10,119 nt of DNA. Source: Desulfuromonadaceae bacterium (GTDB taxonomy: Bacteria; Desulfobacterota; Desulfuromonadia; Desulfuromonadales; SZUA-401). The stretch lies in NCBI GenBank assembly GCA_003246035.1, contig QKBP01000118.1:1-10119 (forward strand), read 5' to 3'. The notes beneath the pieces were generated by a model, which worked only from the letters and a program-made list of their open reading frames with translations, was not told where the DNA came from and ran no database searches. Shown here piece after piece: positions 1-9,035 of the stretch (its first letter is position 1; each line of letters starts with the position of its first letter). Position numbers and translations under genes: made by a program.

Positions 1-30
1 GTTCTCCCCCTGATTGCAGGAGAATCGCCG

Positions 31-990
31 ATGCGCTGCTGGCAGTTCAGCGACACGTTTCTGGACGCCCTGATCACCCGCCTCGCCCGCACCCACCGGG
101 TCGTGGCCCCCTGCCGCGATGACGACGACGTCGTCCGCCTGCACGAGGTGGCCGCAGCCAGCGCGATCGCCTGCGGGATGTCCCCGCTGCTGCCGCTCAA
201 GAAATACCTCTTCCCGTCGCCCGAGATCCTCTGGCGCCATCGCGACGGCCAGTTCCGAGAGCCACCCCGCGAGCCCCCCCTTGCCGCCCTGGCCCTCCCG
301 CCGTGCGACCTGCAGGCGGTCGACCTGCTCGACCGGGCGCTGGGCGAGGACCCCGGCTACACGCAGAGACGGCGCGGCCTGATCCGCATCGCCGCCCGCT
401 GTACGCCAAACCAGGAATGCCGCTGCCTCGCCCCCGACAATCCACCCCCCTGCGACCTGTTCCTCGCCGACGACCGGGCCTGGAGCTTCACGAGCGCCGG
501 CGACGAGCTCGCCGCCGGGCTCGCCGAACATCTCACCCCGCTGGAGGCGCCCCCCGGCCCCGACCTGTGGCCGGCGCGCAGCGTCCTCCCGAGCGACCTC
601 GCCGACCGCTTCGCCGCCCTCGTCAGCGACCCGCTGTGGGACGAGCCGACCCGCACCTGTCTCGCCTGCGGAGCCTGCAGCGCGGTCTGCCCGACCTGCT
701 TCTGCTTCGACGTGCAGGACCACGCGCTCCCGGGCGGCGAGCCCTGGCGCGAGAGGGGCTGGGACAACTGCCTGTTCGACAGTTTCGCCGTGGTCGCCGG
801 GGGGCACGATTTCCGCCCGGGGTACCGTTCCCGCCTGCAGTTTCGCATGCACCACAAGCTGCTCGGCTTTGGCGAGCTGGAGGGGGTGCCGAGCTGCGTC
901 GGCTGCAGCCGCTGCCGGGAGCATTGCCCCGTGGCGATCGGCCCCCAGGAGCTGCTCGCAAAGCTGTGCACGCCGGAGGGGAGCCCATGA
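31..990 (+). CDS. hydB: Group 3b [NiFe]-hydrogenase beta subunit (iron-sulfur electron-transfer protein)
   Basis: This 319-residue cytoplasmic protein probably carries electrons between the hydrogenase small subunit and the flavoprotein gamma subunit. Two ferredoxin-like 4Fe-4S motifs are visible in the C-terminal third: C210-x2-C213-x2-C216-x3-C220, followed by C223 and C225, and C289-x2-C292-x2-C295-x3-C299. A further C124-x5-C130-x-C132 group matches a Cys cluster I recall in Pyrococcus furiosus HydB, as do the segments WDEPTRTCLACGACSAVCPTC and VAGGHDFRP. It is somewhat shorter than the archaeal protein (about 367 aa), with the difference spread out rather than at one end. The ATG at 31 has AGGAGA at 18-23, 7 bases upstream. 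The stop overlaps the start of hydG, and the beta-gamma-delta-alpha order equals that of P. furiosus sulfhydrogenase I. The same fold is found in anaerobic sulfite reductase subunit A, but the neighbours decide for hydrogenase. The operon promoter lies outside the window. Confidence 0.92.
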   Translation: MRCWQFSDTFLDALITRLARTHRVVAPCRDDDDVVRLHEVAAASAIACGMSPLLPLKKYLFPSPEILWRHRDGQFREPPREPPLAALALPPCDLQAVDLLDRALGEDPGYTQRRRGLIRIAARCTPNQECRCLAPDNPPPCDLFLADDRAWSFTSAGDELAAGLAEHLTPLEAPPGPDLWPARSVLPSDLADRFAALVSDPLWDEPTRTCLACGACSAVCPTCFCFDVQDHALPGGEPWRERGWDNCLFDSFAVVAGGHDFRPGYRSRLQFRMHHKLLGFGELEGVPSCVGCSRCREHCPVAIGPQELLAKLCTPEGSP

Positions 991-1826
991 CCCTTTCACT
1001 GACACCGCGGCCGGCGACCCTGCTTCAAAGTGCCGAGCTGGTTCCGGGCCATCGCCTGATGGTTTTCGAGGATCGGGAGGGTGAAGCGCCGCTCCCCGGG
1101 CAGTTTTTCACCCTGTGCCTGCCGGGTGTCGGGGAGTTCCCCGTTTCAACCGCCGGCTACGGCCAGCGGCATCGCCTGGAGACCTGCATCCGCAAGGCCG
1201 GCAGGGTGACGGCGGCACTGTTCGCCCAACCCGAAGGGGCCGTACTCGGGGTGCGCGGACCGTACGGCAACGGCTTTCCGCTGCAGGCGTTTGCCGGACG
1301 CGATGCGCTGTTGATCGCCGGCGGACTCGGCATCGCCCCCCTGCGCGGGCTGCTGGCCGCCCTGCTGGACGGGGCAACCCGGACGCGCTCGATCACCCTG
1401 CTGTACGGCGCCCGCGATCCCGAGACCCTGCTGTTTGCCGAGGAACTGCGCAGCCTGTCCGGGCAGGGGCGGATCCGGCTGCGCTTCTCGGTCGACTTCG
1501 CCCGCGCGGTGCCCTGGGGGGAACAGCCGGGGCTGTGCCGTATCGGGCTGGTCACCCGCCTGCTCGAGGATCTCCCGGGGCTCGGGGATGAGACCGTCGC
1601 GGCCGTCTGCGGTCCGCCGGTGCTGTACGCCTGCGTGCTCGAGGAGCTGGCGGCGGCCGGCATCCCCGCGGAGCAGATCTACGCCACCCTGGAGCGGCGC
1701 ATGCGCTGCGGGGTCGGGAGCTGCTGTCATTGCGTCACCGCCGGCGTGTACGTCTGCCGCCAGGGGCCGGTGTTCAGCCTGGACCGGCTGCGTGCGCTGC
1801 CCGGAGCCGTGGAGGGGATCCCATGA
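987..1826 (+). CDS. hydG: Group 3b [NiFe]-hydrogenase gamma subunit (FAD/NAD(P)-binding diaphorase)
   Basis: This 279-residue flavoprotein of the ferredoxin-NADP reductase superfamily passes electrons between NAD(P)(H) and the iron-sulfur chain. Domains in order: an FAD-binding barrel (about 1-100, with GEFPVSTAG at 49-57, GRVTAALF at 72-79 and GPYGNGFPL at 91-99); a nucleotide-binding domain (LLIAGGLGIAPLRGL at 108-122, YGAR at 140-143, CGPPVL at 208-213); and a C-terminal 2Fe-2S site with C241-x4-C246-x2-C249-x7-C257, in the RRMRCGVGSCCHC...YVCRQGPVF context typical of HydG and dihydroorotate dehydrogenase PyrK-like subunits. The start at 987 sits in an ATGA overlap with the hydB stop, with GGAGG at 975-979. 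The open frame continues far upstream inside hydB, but that part is a shadow reading frame. This gene is unrelated to the radical-SAM HydG of [FeFe]-hydrogenase maturation. Confidence 0.93.
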   Translation: MTLSLTPRPATLLQSAELVPGHRLMVFEDREGEAPLPGQFFTLCLPGVGEFPVSTAGYGQRHRLETCIRKAGRVTAALFAQPEGAVLGVRGPYGNGFPLQAFAGRDALLIAGGLGIAPLRGLLAALLDGATRTRSITLLYGARDPETLLFAEELRSLSGQGRIRLRFSVDFARAVPWGEQPGLCRIGLVTRLLEDLPGLGDETVAAVCGPPVLYACVLEELAAAGIPAEQIYATLERRMRCGVGSCCHCVTAGVYVCRQGPVFSLDRLRALPGAVEGIP

Positions 1827-2563
1827 TGCCCCTGCGCCTTGCCTGGCTGCGCATGACCGGCTGTTCTGGGTGCCAGCTCAGCCTGCTGAACGCCGAGCCC
1901 CTGCTGGCCGAGGCGGCGCCGCATCTGGAGCTGGTGGCGTTCCCGATGGTTTCATCCCGCTTCGAGGCGGCGGGACGACTGGACGCGGCCCTGGTCGAAG
2001 GGGGGATTTCGACGCCCGAAGAACTGCAGACACTGCTTGCGTTGCGGCGCCGCGTCCCCCTGCTGGTGGCCGTCGGGGCCTGCGCCCTCACGGGCGGCGT
2101 GCCGGGGCTCGCCGGGGACCGGCGCGCCGAACGCTTCGCCCGTGTCTACGGCGAGGACAAGAGCTGCACGAGCTTCCCGCCCCAGCCGCTGAGCAGCTTT
2201 GTCACGATCGACCTCGAGGTCCCCGGCTGTCCGCCCGAGCCGGTCGAACTGCTCGAGTCGCTCCGCGCGCTGGCGCAGCGGGCCCTGCCGGCGCTTCCCG
2301 CCTACCCGGTCTGCTTCGAGTGCCGGCGGGCCGAGCACCCCTGTCTGCTGTTTGAAACCTCCCCGCGCAGCGCGTGTCTCGGTCCGCTGACGCGGGCCGG
2401 CTGCGGAGCGCGCTGCCCGGCCCTGGGGGTCGGCTGCGAAGGGTGCCGCGGGCGTGTGGCGGCCCCCCGCGCGGACGCACTGCGGGAGGTGTTGCACGAG
2501 ATCGGTGTCCCGGCGCCGCAGGTTGCTGCGCTGGAGCGGCGTTTCGGGAAGGGGGGAGCATGA
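1823..2563 (+). CDS. hydD: Group 3b [NiFe]-hydrogenase delta subunit (small subunit)
   Basis: This 246-residue hydrogenase small subunit pairs with HydA and wires its NiFe site through three iron-sulfur clusters. The proximal cluster ligands are C14-x2-C17 (MTGCSGCQLS), C87 (VGACA) and C136 (PGCPPE). A Cys-rich C-terminal half (C164, C167, C174, C185, C194, C198, C205, C208; CLGPLTRAGCGARCP and GCEGCRG) supplies ligands for two more 4Fe-4S clusters. There is no twin-arginine signal peptide, so the enzyme is cytoplasmic, as in group 3. The start at 1823 (an ATGATG pair) overlaps the hydG stop, with GGAGGGG at 1811-1817. Starting at the second ATG (1826) would remove only one residue. The overall pattern matches P. 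furiosus HydD closely. F420-nonreducing hydrogenase delta or MvhG subunits are relatives, but the flavoprotein neighbour argues for 3b. Confidence 0.93.
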   Translation: MMPLRLAWLRMTGCSGCQLSLLNAEPLLAEAAPHLELVAFPMVSSRFEAAGRLDAALVEGGISTPEELQTLLALRRRVPLLVAVGACALTGGVPGLAGDRRAERFARVYGEDKSCTSFPPQPLSSFVTIDLEVPGCPPEPVELLESLRALAQRALPALPAYPVCFECRRAEHPCLLFETSPRSACLGPLTRAGCGARCPALGVGCEGCRGRVAAPRADALREVLHEIGVPAPQVAALERRFGKGGA

Positions 2564-3789
2564 GGCCGCTGTCGATCCGGCCCTTGACACGCGTAGAGGG
2601 GGCCGGCGAGGTGCTGCTGCAGCTCGAAGGCGAGCGCCTGTGCGGCGTGCAGCTGCGCATCGACGAGTCGCCGCGGCTGTTCGAGTCGCTGCTGTGCGGT
2701 CGCCACGTGGAGGAGATCCCGGCCCTGGTTTCCAGAATCTGCGCCATCTGCTCCGTGCCACACGCCCTGGTTGCCATCCTGGCCCTCGAGAAGGCCGTCG
2801 GCGTGACCCCGCCGGCAACGGCGACGCTGGTTCGTGAGCTGGCGCTGCTCGGCAACCTGGTGCAGAGCCATGCGCTGCACCTGTTCGCCCTGGTGTTGCC
2901 GGACCAGCGGGGCTGCGCCTCCCTGCTGGACCTGCTGCGTGACGGCGACGCGACCGCGGCGGAGGGGGTTGCCCTCAAGCAGTTCGGCAACCGGGTTCAG
3001 GAGCTGGCCGGGGGGCGTCTCATTCACCCGATCACGCTGCAGCTCGGCGGCGTCCTGGCCTCCCCCGGGGAGACCCCCCTCCAGGAGATCAGCAGCGAGG
3101 CGCGACGCTGGCAGGAACGCCTTCCTCGCTGGGGCGCACACTTTGTTTCGACCGGGCATGCCGGTTGCGGGGAGGCCCTGGGCGTGCCGCTGGCGGTGGC
3201 GGGGGGGGGAGCGCTGGCCCTGTGGGGGGACGTCCTGCGCGGCGGAGAGGCCGTGCTGCCGGTGACGGACTACCGCCGCTGGCTGCATGAACAGAGCGTC
3301 GAGACCTCGCAGGCCAAGCAGGTGTGCGCCCCCCAGGGGTTCTGGCGCGTCGGAGCCCTGGCGCGTCGCCAGCTGTCGCCCGACCCGGCGCCCCCTCCGG
3401 GGCGGGGAATCTATGCCAACAACACCGCACAGCTTCAGGAGCTTGAGCTCGCGCTGGCCAGGATCGTGGAGGTCGCCGAGGCGCTCCGTCGGCAGGCGTC
3501 CGGCGCCCTGCTGCGGGCGACCCCGCAGGTGGAAGGCGGAAGCGGGGCTGTTGCACTCGAGGCCCCCCGTGGTACCCTAATTCATCACTACGGGGTGGAC
3601 GACACCGGCCGTGTCGTCACGGCGGACATCATCACCCCGACCACCATCAACCAGGTTGCCATCGAGGCGCAATTGTTCGCAGACCTCTGCGGAGGGAGTC
3701 CTCCCGAGCAACTTTGTCAGCACGCCGAAGAAATCGTGCGGGCCTTCGACCCGTGCATCTCCTGCGCCGTGCACCTGATCCGAACCTGA
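2560..3789 (+). CDS. hydA: Group 3b [NiFe]-hydrogenase alpha subunit (large catalytic subunit)
   Basis: This 409-residue subunit holds the NiFe active site that interconverts H2 with protons and electrons. The four metal-binding cysteines are C61-x2-C64 in RICAICSVPH (L1) and C399-x2-C402 in DPCISCAVH (L2). The conserved RVEG (11-14) and ADIITPTTINQ (355-365) are also present. The L1 motif has Ala in place of the common Gly, which is normal for group 3b (Pyrococcus has Ser there). After H405 only four residues remain, LIRT. P. furiosus HydA ends in a similar four-residue tail (VVRL, as I recall) that its maturation protease removes, so a short processed tail is likely here. The start at 2560 overlaps the hydD stop and follows a G-rich ribosome-binding stretch at 2549-2558. 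No hyp genes or protease gene are present in the window. Confidence 0.94.
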   Translation: MRPLSIRPLTRVEGAGEVLLQLEGERLCGVQLRIDESPRLFESLLCGRHVEEIPALVSRICAICSVPHALVAILALEKAVGVTPPATATLVRELALLGNLVQSHALHLFALVLPDQRGCASLLDLLRDGDATAAEGVALKQFGNRVQELAGGRLIHPITLQLGGVLASPGETPLQEISSEARRWQERLPRWGAHFVSTGHAGCGEALGVPLAVAGGGALALWGDVLRGGEAVLPVTDYRRWLHEQSVETSQAKQVCAPQGFWRVGALARRQLSPDPAPPPGRGIYANNTAQLQELELALARIVEVAEALRRQASGALLRATPQVEGGSGAVALEAPRGTLIHHYGVDDTGRVVTADIITPTTINQVAIEAQLFADLCGGSPPEQLCQHAEEIVRAFDPCISCAVHLIRT

Positions 3790-3791
3790 CC

Positions 3792-5068
3792 ATGCCCCTG
3801 ACCCTGTCGAAACTGCTGCGCCCCTTCGAGGACTTCTTCAAGAGCCAGGTCTCCGGCGGCCTGGTGCTGATTGCCACGACCGGGGTGGCGCTGCTCCTCG
3901 CCAACAGCCCCTTCGCCGCACACTACCACCACCTCTGGGAATACGAGCTGACCCTCGGCTTCGAGGGGTTCGGGATCGCGCAGCCGCTCCACCACTGGAT
4001 CAATGACGGCCTGATGGCGATCTTCTTCTTCGTCGTCGGACTCGAGCTGAAACGCGAGCTGCTCACCGGCGAACTGCACAACCCCAAGAAGGCGATGCTG
4101 CCGATCGCCGCCGCCCTGGGGGGGATGATCGTCCCGGCGCTGATCTTCGTGCTGTTCAACCCCGAGCCCCCCACCGCCCACGGCTGGGGGGTCCCGATGG
4201 CCACCGACATCGCCTTTGCCCTCGGCGTCATCGCCCTGCTCGGCAAGCGGATCTCGCGCCCCCTGGCGATCTTCCTCACCGCCCTGGCGATCGTCGACGA
4301 CCTCGGCGCGGTGCTGGTCATCGCCCTCTTCTATACCGGTGAGCTCAACTTCGTGGCCCTCGGCGTCGCCCTGTTGCTGCTGGCGATGCTGTTCGTCGGC
4401 AACCGCCTGGTCTTCCAGCACCCCAACTTCTACGCCCTGTTCGGCTTCGCCCTGTGGGTCGCTCTGCTCAAGTCGGGTGTCCACGCCTCGATCGCCGGGG
4501 TGCTGATCGGCGCCACCATCCCGATCCGCCCCCGTCACAGCCACGACGAATTCGTCTCCCGCTCCGAAACCCTGCTCAGCCGCTACCGCGCGATCGAGGC
4601 GGTCGAGGGGCCGCTGCACAACGACGAGCGCCTCGGCACCCTGCTCGCCCTCGAGCATGTCTGCCACGACTCGATGTCGCCGCTGCAGCGCATGGAGCAC
4701 GAGATGCAGGGCTGGGTGATCTTCCTCGTCATGCCGATCTTCTTGGCCAGTCCTTCGCCAGTCCCGTGACCCAGGGGGTGGCCCTCGGCCTGCTGCTCGG
4801 CAAGCCCCTCGGCATCCTGCTGTTCTCCTGGGGTGCGGTGCGGATCGGCCTGTGCGACCTCCCCCAAGGCAGCCGCTGGAGTGACATCTTCGGCATGGGG
4901 CTGCTGGCGGGGATCGGGTTCACCATGTCGATGTTCATCACCAACCTCGCCTTCGGGGACGCGCTGTTCGCCACCCACGCCAAGGTCGGCATCTTCCTCG
5001 CCTCCCTCCTCGCCGGACTGCTCGGCTACCTGTTCCTCATGCTGCGCCCGCAGCGCCCGCCGGCCTGA
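3792..5068 (+). pseudogene. nhaA: NhaA-type Na+/H+ antiporter, disrupted by frameshift
   Basis: NhaA is an inner-membrane antiporter that exports Na+ in exchange for H+. The first frame (3792-4769, 325 residues) carries most of the transporter, including D139 in ATDIAFALG and D169-D170 in AIVDDLGA, equivalent to E. coli D133, D163 and D164. At residue 317, after VMPIF, the expected helix continuation (family consensus close to AFANAGVS) is absent. The frame runs through LASPSPVP to a TGA at 4767-4769. The rest of the protein resumes in another frame at FASPVTQGVALG (from 4754) and runs to 5068. That part includes the GKPLGI segment holding the Lys equivalent to E. coli K300 and the last helices with GIGFTMSMFITNLAF. 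A net loss of 13 bases explains the frame change. The gene starts 2 bases after hydA with no clear ribosome-binding site, so translation is probably coupled. It is either a recent pseudogene or an assembly error. Confidence 0.85.
4743..4764 (+). repeat. 11-bp imperfect tandem duplication at the nhaA frameshift
   Basis: TTGGCCAGTCC (4743-4753) is followed directly by TTCGCCAGTCC (4754-4764), with one mismatch between the copies. The pair sits exactly where the nhaA reading frame is lost and where conserved residues of a transmembrane helix are missing. It looks like the scar of a replication-slippage or template-switching event that replaced about 24 expected bases with 11. That mechanism is an inference. 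Confidence 0.7.
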
Positions 5069-5076
5069 CCCCCCAC

Positions 5077-5128
5077 ATGTGCCACAATTGACTCATGCGT
5101 GGGTAAAATTGACTACCTGGTGGCACAT
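5077..5128. repeat. 52-bp element with 9-bp inverted ends and internal direct repeats (possible insertion-sequence remnant or operator)
   Basis: ATGTGCCAC (5077-5085) and GTGGCACAT (5120-5128) are perfect 9-bp inverted repeats. Between them AATTGACT occurs twice in the same direction (5086-5093 and 5107-5114), 21 bases apart, which is about two helical turns. Ends beginning TGT with repeated AAATTGAC-type motifs resemble what I recall of IS21-family termini, so this could be the two ends of an element whose interior was lost. No target-site duplication is visible in the flanks. Alternatively it is a binding site for a dimeric regulator, since it lies about 150-200 bases upstream of the predicted transcription start, a normal distance for a sigma-54 activator site. 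Confidence 0.5.
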
Positions 5129-5154
5129 TCTGACGAGCCGACACCGGCCTTGGC

Positions 5155-5183
5155 TGTCAAAATTTGAACAGTAGAAAATTCTA
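5155..5183. promoter_or_regulatory. Two adjacent palindromes in an AT-rich upstream region (candidate activator/repressor sites)
   Basis: The palindrome TGTCAAAATTTGAACA (5155-5170) fits TGT-N10-ACA, the form of NifA-type upstream activating sequences, and its centre is about 119 bases upstream of the expected start of the sigma-54 transcript. It is followed directly by TAGAAAATTCTA (5172-5183), which has 5-bp inverted arms around AA. The surrounding stretch, roughly 5155-5220, is strongly AT-rich in otherwise GC-rich DNA. The short motif can occur by chance, so assignment to any particular activator is weak. Confidence 0.35.
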
Positions 5184-5255
5184 ACTATTTCTATATACCT
5201 GAAATTACATGATTATGGCGTATACACGCGCCGGACGACACTTTTCCCCACATTC

Positions 5256-5271
5256 TGGCATCCCCCTTGCT
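5256..5271 (+). promoter_or_regulatory. Sigma-54 (RpoN) -24/-12 promoter
   Basis: TGGCATCCCCCTTGCT has the -24 GG (5257-5258) and the -12 GC (5269-5270) separated by exactly 10 bases. It follows the consensus TGGCAC-N5-TTGCW with one difference, T for the last C of TGGCAC. The predicted start is near 5281-5283, giving a leader of about 50 bases before the ATG at 5333. Transcription would require RpoN and an enhancer-binding ATPase, which is not encoded in the window. Confidence 0.75.
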
Positions 5272-5332
5272 AAATAGGTGGTCACACAACCCAACGAGTC
5301 CGGCCCCGCCGGATCGAGCAAGGAGAACAGAC

Positions 5333-5500
5333 ATGGGCAAATCGGTTGAGAACCCCAAGAAGCACATCATTTCCTGCCGCATCAGCGACGAAGAGATGAC
5401 CATCCTGCAGGACATCGCCACGGAGAAGGGGCAGAACATCTCTGACCTGATCCGCCAGACCATCTTCAACATCCAGCAAGCGGCGCTCCGCGCAGCCTGA
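5333..5500 (+). CDS. Small ribbon-helix-helix (CopG/Arc-like) DNA-binding protein
   Basis: This 55-residue protein has the shape of a minimal ribbon-helix-helix repressor. A short strand, HIISCRISDEE (11-21), is followed by helix A (about 22-33, MTILQDIATEKG) and helix B starting at the QNISDLIRQTI segment (34-44). Such proteins bind DNA as dimers through the paired strands. The ATG at 5333 is preferred because AAGGAGA (5320-5326) lies 6 bases upstream. An in-frame ATG at 5267 falls inside the sigma-54 promoter and has no ribosome-binding site. It stands alone: no toxin gene follows, unlike ParD- or CopG-type antitoxins, and ileS comes next after 171 bases with its own promoter candidate. The sigma-54 promoter suggests control by a specific signal. 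The palindromes upstream could be its own operator, but nothing in the sequence proves this. The target and process are unknown. Confidence 0.8.
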   Translation: MGKSVENPKKHIISCRISDEEMTILQDIATEKGQNISDLIRQTIFNIQQAALRAA

Positions 5501-5514
5501 TTCAAGGCTGCGCG
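5489..5514 (+). terminator. Hairpin overlapping the stop codon of the ribbon-helix-helix gene
   Basis: CGCGCAGCC (5489-5497) and GGCTGCGCG (5506-5514) form a perfect 9-bp stem with an 8-base loop that contains the stop codon. It is followed by GC-rich sequence rather than T residues, so it is not a classic rho-independent terminator. It may stabilise the 3' end of the short mRNA or cause a pause. Confidence 0.45.
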
Positions 5515-5555
5515 CGCGGGCGTAATGACGCACCGCGCATACCCCGTTCGGACCT

Positions 5556-5580
5556 GCGGGGGAGGCCCGCCTCCCCCCGC
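5556..5580 (+). terminator. GC-rich hairpin between the ribbon-helix-helix gene and ileS (weak terminator)
   Basis: GCGGGGGAGGC (5556-5566) pairs with GCCTCCCCCCGC (5569-5580), with one extra C in the right arm and a 2-base gap that would open into a small loop. A short T-rich stretch (TTTT at 5592-5595) lies a little downstream instead of an immediate U-tract. It probably separates the small regulator transcript from ileS, but its strength as a terminator is uncertain. Confidence 0.45.
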
Positions 5581-5598
5581 CGCTTACCCCCTTTTCCC

Positions 5599-5626
5599 TT
5601 GACTTATCCTTCCTTTTTGCTAAGTT
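5599..5626 (+). promoter_or_regulatory. Candidate sigma-70 promoter of ileS-lspA
   Basis: TTGACT (5599-5604) is a good -35 element. TAAGTT (5621-5626), 16 bases away, is a weak -10. The pair sits about 45 bases upstream of the ileS start, in a T-rich segment after the preceding hairpin, which fits a constitutive housekeeping promoter. I see no T-box or other leader structure between it and ileS. Confidence 0.45.
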
Positions 5627-5671
5627 ACAGGCCGCACTTTTGCCGGCTTTCGGCGCCCCGGGAGGACCGTC

Positions 5672-8451
<2,780 letters not shown>

Positions 8452-8455
<4 letters not shown>

Positions 8456-8955
8456 GCACCGGACGCCTCAACCACTTCCTGCCGCTGTGCTGGCTGGCCC
8501 CGCTGGTGCTGCTCCTCGACCAGGCGAGCAAGGTCTATATCGACCGCACCTTCTTCCGCCACGAGACCGTCGTGGCGATCGAGAACTTCTTCCACCTCAC
8601 CTACGTGCGCAACCAGGGGGCGGCCTTCGGCATCCTCGCCGACAGCAGCATCCGCCTCCCCTTCTTCATCGGCATCTCGCTGCTCGCCGTGGTCGGCATC
8701 CTCTGGTACTACAGCCGCCTCCACACCCAGCAGACCCTGCTGCGCTACGCCCTGGTGCTGGTCCTCTCCGGCGCCGTCGGCAACCTCATCGACCGCATCC
8801 GCCTCGGCGAGGTGATCGACTTCATCGACGTCCACTGGTACGAGCACCACTGGCCGGCCTTCAACATCGCCGACTCGGCGATCACCGTCGGCGTCGGCCT
8901 GCTGCTCATCGACCTGTGGCGCGAGGAGATGGCACGCAAGCGCCAGGCCCCCTGA
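8452..8955 (+). CDS. lspA: Lipoprotein signal peptidase (signal peptidase II)
   Basis: This 167-residue inner-membrane aspartic protease removes signal peptides from prolipoproteins after diacylglyceryl modification. The catalytic pair is D123 (GEVIDFID) and D141 (FNIADSAI). Other family signatures are DQASK (23-27), RNQGAAFG (53-60) and GNLIDR (110-115). Four hydrophobic segments are visible at about 10-22, 69-86, 97-113 and 141-155. Length is typical. The ATG lies in an ATGA overlap with the ileS stop, with a weak GAGGA at 8435-8439, so translation is probably coupled to ileS. A strong terminator follows, ending the operon. Confidence 0.97.
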
Positions 8956-8977
8956 GGCGCCCTGCCCAACAACAAGC

Positions 8978-9013
8978 AAGCCCCGCCGGACCATCGTCCC
9001 GCGGGGCTTTTTT
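8978..9013 (+). terminator. Rho-independent terminator of ileS-lspA
   Basis: AAGCCCCGC (8978-8986) pairs perfectly with GCGGGGCTT (9001-9009). The stem continues, after one C-C mismatch, as GGAC/GTCC around a CATC loop, and six T residues follow (9008-9013). The stem lies between the convergent lspA and intI genes. On the minus strand it is followed by a less regular T-rich run, so it may also stop intI transcripts, but more weakly. Confidence 0.9.
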
Positions 9014-9035
9014 ATGCTCGCCGTATCGATTCAAG

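Noticed and set aside
303..986. Upstream extension of the hydG reading frame into hydB
   Set aside because: The translation is Arg/Pro-rich shadow sequence of hydB. The FAD-domain homology begins only after the ATG at 987, which has a good ribosome-binding site.
4743..4769. Programmed frameshifting in nhaA
   Set aside because: There is no slippery heptamer, and conserved residues are physically missing from the DNA, so a ribosomal shift could not restore a normal protein.
5267..5332. Earlier ATG for the ribbon-helix-helix protein at 5267
   Set aside because: It lies within the sigma-54 promoter, upstream of the predicted transcription start, without a ribosome-binding site. The ATG at 5333 has AAGGAGA at proper spacing.
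5333..5671. Toxin-antitoxin module based on the ribbon-helix-helix gene
   Set aside because: No second small gene with a ribosome-binding site lies up- or downstream. The next gene is ileS.
5627..5671. T-box or other riboswitch leader before ileS
   Set aside because: The leader after the predicted promoter is too short (about 40 bases) and has no T-box sequence or terminator/antiterminator pair.
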